From positions 1-9,878 of the forward strand of contig CAAEUZ010000097.1 in assembly GCA_900759385.1 (NCBI GenBank): 9,878 bases of DNA. Direction: 5' to 3'. Positions 5,991 through 9,878 of the stretch are shown piece after piece. The translations under genes were made by a program, and so were the position numbers. How positions within the stretch are numbered: position 1 is the stretch's first letter; every line of letters begins with the position of its first letter. Under the pieces are notes generated by a model. It was not told the DNA's origin. It saw only the letters and a program-made list of their open reading frames with translations, and did no database searches. Source of the stretch: an uncultured Oscillospiraceae bacterium (lineage in GTDB: Bacteria; Bacillota; Clostridia; Oscillospirales; Oscillospiraceae).

Positions 5991-5996
5991 TATCAT
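5968..5996 (+). promoter_or_regulatory. Promoter of the MFS transporter gene
   Basis: TTGCAT (5968-5973), a 17-bp spacer and TATCAT (5991-5996) predict a transcript start near 6003. It is weaker than consensus in both boxes, as expected for an activator-dependent promoter. This start lies after the ATG at 5997 and so supports translation from 6030. Confidence 0.55.
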
Positions 5997-6016
5997 ATGT
6001 ACCGTCATTTTATTGC

Positions 6017-6021
6017 GGAGG
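6017..6021 (+). promoter_or_regulatory. Ribosome binding site that fixes the transporter start
   Basis: GGAGG lies 8 nt before the ATG at 6030. The upstream in-frame ATG at 5997 has no such site and sits directly on the end of the predicted -10 box. The 6030 start also places the first membrane segment immediately at the N-terminus. Confidence 0.75.
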
Positions 6022-6029
6022 CGGCGGCT

Positions 6030-7196
6030 ATGTACTCGCTTTTGCTGGCCATAATATACCTGGCCTTTATCAGTCTCGGCCTGCCGGACGCCCTTCTCGG
6101 CGCGGCATGGCCCTCCATGTACCTGCAGTTCGGCGTACCGGTGTCCTATGCCGGGGCGGTCTCCATGATCATCGCCGCCGGCACCGTCATATCCAGCCTC
6201 ATGAGCGACCGCCTCACCCGCCGCCTGGGCGCGGGCCGTGTCACGGCCTTCAGCGTGCTGATGACGGCCGCCGCGCTCTTCGGCTTCTCCGTCAGCCGCT
6301 CCTTCTGGGTCCTGTGCTGCTGGGCAGTGCCCTACGGCATCGGCGCAGGCTGCGTGGACGCGGCGCTGAACAACTTTGTCGCCCTCCACTACAAGAGCCG
6401 CCACATGAGCTGGCTGCACTGCTTCTGGGGCGTCGGCGCCTCCGCAGGGCCGTACATAATGGGCTACGCGCTCAGCGCCGGCCAGGGCTGGCCCATGGGC
6501 TACCGCTATATAGCGTACCTGCAGATCGCCCTCACGCTGGTGCTGTTTTTGAGCCTGCCGCTGTGGAAGAAGACGTCCGGCGGCCAGGCTGCGGACCCCG
6601 CCTCGGGCGCCCCGGCACTGACCATGCGCCAGCTCATATCCCTGCCGGGCGCCAAGGCCATCATGCTCGCCTTCATGTGCTACCAGGCCGTGGAGAACAC
6701 CACCGGGCTCTGGGCCAGCAGCTATCTCGTGCTGCACCGCGGACTGACGGAGGCCGAGGCCGCGCACTACGCCGGACTGTTTTACATCGGCATAACCGCC
6801 GGGCGCGCCGTGGCCGGGTTTATCACCATGAAGCTCAGCGACAGGAATATGATACGCCTCGGCCAGGCCATAATCCTGCTGGGCATCGTCCTGCTGCTGG
6901 TTGGCCCCGGCGAGGCCTCCGCCCTCTGCGGGCTCATGCTGGTCGGCCTGGGCTGCGCGCCCATATACCCCTCCATCATACACTCCACGCCGGAGCACTT
7001 CGGCGCGGAGCGCTCCCAGGCCATGATCGGCCTGGAGATGGCCAGCGCCTACGTCGGCACCACGCTGCTGCCGCCCGTGTTCGGGCTCATCGCCAACCAC
7101 ATAAGCGCCTCGCTCCTGCCCGTATACATGCTGGTATTCCTCTGCCTGATGTTCATCGGCCACGAGACGGTGCTGAAACGCTGCCGCGCAGCGTAA
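6030..7196 (+). CDS. MFS transporter, FucP-like
   Basis: A 388-residue major facilitator with about 12 membrane helices in two halves separated by a polar loop (about 179-200, KKTSGGQAADPASGAP). The first half opens with I-S-L-G-L-P-D-A-L-L-G-A-A-W-P, typical of the FucP-like sugar-transporter branch. The loop between helices 2 and 3 carries the MFS motif A as S59-D60-R-L-T-R-R-L-G, and its second-half counterpart is K268-L-S-D-R. Helix 4 to 5 contains GAGCVDAALNNFVALHY, followed by SWLHCFWGVGASAGP (127-141), again as in that branch. It acts in the cytoplasmic membrane, probably in proton-coupled uptake or export of a small solute; the substrate cannot be read from sequence. It is divergent from an AraC-family regulator and monocistronic, ending at a terminator. 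The longer frame starting at 5997 is rejected because it lacks a ribosome site. Confidence 0.9.
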   Translation: MYSLLLAIIYLAFISLGLPDALLGAAWPSMYLQFGVPVSYAGAVSMIIAAGTVISSLMSDRLTRRLGAGRVTAFSVLMTAAALFGFSVSRSFWVLCCWAVPYGIGAGCVDAALNNFVALHYKSRHMSWLHCFWGVGASAGPYIMGYALSAGQGWPMGYRYIAYLQIALTLVLFLSLPLWKKTSGGQAADPASGAPALTMRQLISLPGAKAIMLAFMCYQAVENTTGLWASSYLVLHRGLTEAEAAHYAGLFYIGITAGRAVAGFITMKLSDRNMIRLGQAIILLGIVLLLVGPGEASALCGLMLVGLGCAPIYPSIIHSTPEHFGAERSQAMIGLEMASAYVGTTLLPPVFGLIANHISASLLPVYMLVFLCLMFIGHETVLKRCRAA

Positions 7197-7233
7197 AAAA
7201 TGCCCCGCTTCCGTTTGGAAGCGGGGCGTTTTT
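7195..7233. terminator. Bidirectional intrinsic terminator between the transporter gene and purL
   Basis: A perfect 11-bp stem (7202-7212 GCCCCGCTTCC with 7217-7227 GGAAGCGGGGC, loop GTTT) is followed on the plus side by GTTTTTAT. On the minus side it is followed by a run of six T (complement of A7195-A7200). It can end both convergent transcripts, and the A-run overlaps the transporter stop codon. Confidence 0.9.
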
Positions 7234-7242
7234 ATATAGACA

Positions 7243-9878
7243 TCACTTGAAGTACTCAACGCCGCCCTCGAAAATGGGCTGGAGCTTGTCCCCGGGCACG
7301 TTGGCATAGAGGCCGAGGCCGGAGCGCTCGGAGTGGCCCATCTTGCCGAACACGCGGCCGTCCGCACTGGTTATGCCCTCCACGGCGAGCACGGAGCCGT
7401 TCGGGTCATAGCGGAGGTCCATGCTGGGCTCCCCGTCCAGGTCCACGTACTGTGTGGCCAGCTGGCCGTTGGCGCGCAGCTGTGCGAGCAGCTCCGGCGG
7501 GCAGACAAAGCGGCCCTCACCGTGGGAGATGGCGACCGTGTGTATGTCGCCGACGGCGCATTTGCTCAGCCAGGGGCTGAGGTTGGAGCACACGCGCGTG
7601 CGTACCAGGCGGCTCTGGTGGCGGCCTATGGCGTTATAGGTCAGCGTCGGGCAGTTCCCGTCCGTCTCCACTATCCTGCCGAAGGGTACGAGGCCGAGCT
7701 TGATGAGGGCCTGGAAGCCGTTGCAGATGCCGAGGATGAGCCCGTCGCGCCCGTAGAGCAGCTCATGCACGGCGTCGGAGAGCTTTTCGCGCCGGAAGAA
7801 GGCGTTGATGAGCTTGCCGCTGCCGTCGGGCTCGTCGCCGCCGGAGAAGCCGCCGGGGATGACCAGCATCTGGCTGCGTCCGAGGGCCTCGGCCATGCGC
7901 TCGAGGCTGTCCTCAACGTCGGCGGGGCTGAGGTTGCGTATGACCAGGATCTCCGGCTCCGCCCCGGCGCGCGTGAGGGCCCGGGCGGTGTCATACTCGC
8001 AGTTGGTGCCGGGGAACACCGGTATGAGCGCGTGCGGCCGCGGCGTGCGCACCACGGGCACGGCGCGCCCTGCGGCGCTGAAGCTCACCGGCTCCACGGG
8101 CACGACATCCTGGCCCGGCGCGCTCAGGTGGGGGTACACGCCCTCCAGCCTGGACTCCCAGGCGCGCTGGACATCCGCCAGACTCACGCTCTCGCCGCCG
8201 GCCGTGAAGGCATACTCCGCCGTGACCGTGCCCAGGGTTTCCCCCGCGCCGCAGTCCGGCTCCAGCTCCAGGATGAAGCCGCCGAAGTCCCAGCCGAACA
8301 GGCGTCCGGCCTCAAACCCGGCGTCCAGCGCGACGCCCAGCCGGTTGCCGAAGCTCATCTTGCAGAGGCCCTCCGCTATGCCGCCGGTACCGACGGACCA
8401 GGCCGCGCGGACCTTCCCGGCGCGCATGAGGGACTCTATCTCCTCCCACAGCGCCACGGTCGCCGCGGCGTCAAAGGGGTCGGCGCTCATATAAGCTATG
8501 CGGTCGCCCGCGCGCTTGAACTCAGGGCTTATAACGCTGCCCGTGCTGCCCGCCGTGACGGCGAAGCTCACCAGCGTGGGCGGGACGTCGAGCTCCTCAA
8601 AGCTGCCGGACATGCTGTCCTTGCCGCCGATAGCGCCCGCACCGAAGGCCAGCTGCGCGTCCAGCGCGCCGAGCAGGGCCGCAAAGGGCTTGCCCCAGCG
8701 CTCCGGGGCGGTACGCAGCCTCTCGAAATACTCCTGGAAGCTCAGGTAGACGCCCTCGTGGCCGAAGCCGCTGGCCACCAGCCGGGCTATGCTCTCCGCC
8801 ACGGCCAGGTACGCGCCGCGGTAGGGGTTCTGCTCGCTCACGCGCGGCTCAAAGCCCCAGGCCATGGCCGAGCAGGTGGTCGTCTCGCCGGTGACTGGCA
8901 CCTTGGCGGCCATGCACTGCGCAGGGGTGAGCTGGTACACGCCGCCGAAGGGCATGAGTACGGTGCCAGCGCCGATGGTGCTGTCAAAGCGTTCGGCCAG
9001 GCCGCGGCGGGAGCAGCACTCCAGCGAGCCCATCAGCCCCTCCAGCTTCCCGCCCAGGGAGGCTCCGGGCACTTCCGGCGAGCGGTCGGCCACGTCCATC
9101 GGCGCCACGCTCACCTTCGCGTGCTTCTCCGCGCCGTTGGTGTCCAGGAAGGCGCGGTCTATGTCGCAGACTATCTGGCCGCGCCAGGTCATGCGCAGGC
9201 GCGGCTCGGCGCTCACGCTGGCCACCGTGGTGGCCTCGAGGTTTTCCGCCTCCGCCGCGGCCAGGAAGGCCGCCTCATTGCGCTCGGATACGACCACGGC
9301 CATGCGCTCCTGGCTCTCGGATATGGCCAGCTCCGTGCCGTCCAGGCCCGCGTACTTGCGCTTGACGCGGTCAAGATCTATCTCCAGGCCGGGGGCGAGC
9401 TCGCCTATGGCCACGCTGACGCCGCCGGCGCCGAAGTCGTTGCAGCGCTTTATCATGCGCGTGACCTCCCCGTTGCGGAAGAGGCGCTGGAGCTTGCGCT
9501 CCACGGGGGCGTTGCCCTTCTGCACTTCCGCGCCGCAGTCGGTGAGGCTGTGGCTGTCGTGGGCCTTGCTGGAGCCGGTCGCGCCGCCCATGCCGTCGCG
9601 GCCCGTGCGGCCGCCGAGCAGAATGACCACGTCGCCCGGCTCTGGGCGGGCGCGCACCACGTTCTTCTCCGGCGCCGCGGCCACGACCGCGCCTATCTCC
9701 ATGCGCTTGGCCACATAGCCGGGATGGTATATCTCATCGACCAGGCCGGTGGCCAGGCCGATCTGGTTGCCGTAGGAGCTGTCCCCCGCCGCCGCGCCGG
9801 TGCAGAGCTTGCGCTGCGGCAGCTTGTTGGGCAGGGTGTCCTCTATGGGCACGGTCGGGTCGCCCGCGCCGGTGATCC
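7243..9878 (-). CDS. purL: Phosphoribosylformylglycinamidine synthase, large single-chain form (N-terminus cut by window edge)
   Basis: This enzyme converts FGAR, glutamine and ATP to FGAM in de novo purine synthesis, in the cytoplasm. The frame is open to the window edge: residues ITGAGDPT precede the GTG codon at 9850-9852, which is an internal valine rather than a start. About 877 residues are visible; the Clostridial single-chain enzyme has about 1,230, so roughly a third is missing on the right. Counting from that valine, GGRTGRDGMGGATGSSKAHD (80-99) and CNDFGAGGVSVAIGELAPG (137-155) belong to the first PurM-like ATP-binding unit. Residues 320-560 are the second, with GGKDSMSG (409-416). 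From about 608 comes the glutamine amidotransferase domain: PGTNCEYD, VIPGGFSGGDE, the nucleophile in LGIC710NGFQ, and the H840-S-E842 pair. All amidotransferase triad residues are present, so no separate PurQ is needed. The gene ends 10 nt from a shared bidirectional terminator. Confidence 0.96.
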   Translation of the reverse strand, partial: ITGAGDPTVPIEDTLPNKLPQRKLCTGAAAGDSSYGNQIGLATGLVDEIYHPGYVAKRMEIGAVVAAAPEKNVVRARPEPGDVVILLGGRTGRDGMGGATGSSKAHDSHSLTDCGAEVQKGNAPVERKLQRLFRNGEVTRMIKRCNDFGAGGVSVAIGELAPGLEIDLDRVKRKYAGLDGTELAISESQERMAVVVSERNEAAFLAAAEAENLEATTVASVSAEPRLRMTWRGQIVCDIDRAFLDTNGAEKHAKVSVAPMDVADRSPEVPGASLGGKLEGLMGSLECCSRRGLAERFDSTIGAGTVLMPFGGVYQLTPAQCMAAKVPVTGETTTCSAMAWGFEPRVSEQNPYRGAYLAVAESIARLVASGFGHEGVYLSFQEYFERLRTAPERWGKPFAALLGALDAQLAFGAGAIGGKDSMSGSFEELDVPPTLVSFAVTAGSTGSVISPEFKRAGDRIAYMSADPFDAAATVALWEEIESLMRAGKVRAAWSVGTGGIAEGLCKMSFGNRLGVALDAGFEAGRLFGWDFGGFILELEPDCGAGETLGTVTAEYAFTAGGESVSLADVQRAWESRLEGVYPHLSAPGQDVVPVEPVSFSAAGRAVPVVRTPRPHALIPVFPGTNCEYDTARALTRAGAEPEILVIRNLSPADVEDSLERMAEALGRSQMLVIPGGFSGGDEPDGSGKLINAFFRREKLSDAVHELLYGRDGLILGICNGFQALIKLGLVPFGRIVETDGNCPTLTYNAIGRHQSRLVRTRVCSNLSPWLSKCAVGDIHTVAISHGEGRFVCPPELLAQLRANGQLATQYVDLDGEPSMDLRYDPNGSVLAVEGITSADGRVFGKMGHSERSGLGLYANVPGDKLQPIFEGGVEYFK

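Noticed and set aside
5942..7309. Long open frames on both strands over the transporter gene (455 codons plus strand, 464 codons minus strand)
   Set aside because: Both are compositionally biased and run through the bidirectional terminator. The hydrophobic, motif-bearing MFS frame is clearly the coding one.
9850..9852. GTG as a start codon of purL
   Set aside because: The frame continues upstream with ITGAGDPT, which matches the conserved PurL sequence, so the gene runs off the window and GTG encodes an internal valine.

Overview
The window is GC-rich chromosomal DNA with strong GGAGG-type Shine-Dalgarno sites, frequent ATA isoleucine codons despite the GC content, and tightly packed genes. 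The gene set is typical of anaerobic Bacillota (Clostridia): an FHA-SEDS fusion paired with a short PBP, a NusG-domain-II/Gx pair, a large single-chain PurL, and an AraC/MFS pair. A gut-type Oscillospirales relative is my best guess. This is inference, because there is no rRNA or other strong marker.

Layout. Positions 1-171 hold no gene: a probable terminator for a plus-strand gene left of the window, the terminator of the minus-strand cell-wall operon, and a small palindrome. Positions 172-3257 (minus) are a two-gene peptidoglycan-synthesis operon, an FHA-domain SEDS glycosyltransferase followed with a 4-nt overlap by a class B penicillin-binding protein. A divergent promoter region (3258-3375) carries three TTGACAA repeats at exact 11-bp spacing. 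Positions 3376-4965 (plus) are a probable three-gene unit: a NusG-domain-II membrane-anchored protein (apparently leaderless), a Gx-family membrane protein and an unrecognised lipoprotein, closed by a strong terminator. Positions 5010-5918 (minus) encode an AraC-family regulator. It is divergent from an FucP-like MFS transporter (6030-7196, plus), and the two are separated by a strikingly symmetric double promoter with an inverted repeat. A bidirectional terminator at 7195-7233 separates the transporter from purL (minus), which runs off the right edge.

How the genes work together. The RodA/FtsW-like protein would polymerise glycan strands from lipid II and the co-translated PBP would cross-link them. 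The FHA domain suggests control by a Ser/Thr kinase encoded elsewhere. The AraC regulator probably controls itself and the transporter through the shared dyad. The NusG-II/Gx/lipoprotein unit looks like an envelope or transport module of unknown substrate. PurL is ordinary de novo purine synthesis. I see no mobile elements, CRISPR arrays, tRNA or rRNA. The most unusual material is regulatory (the two divergent promoter regions) plus the FHA-SEDS architecture; I do not see a clear novel defence or mobile system.
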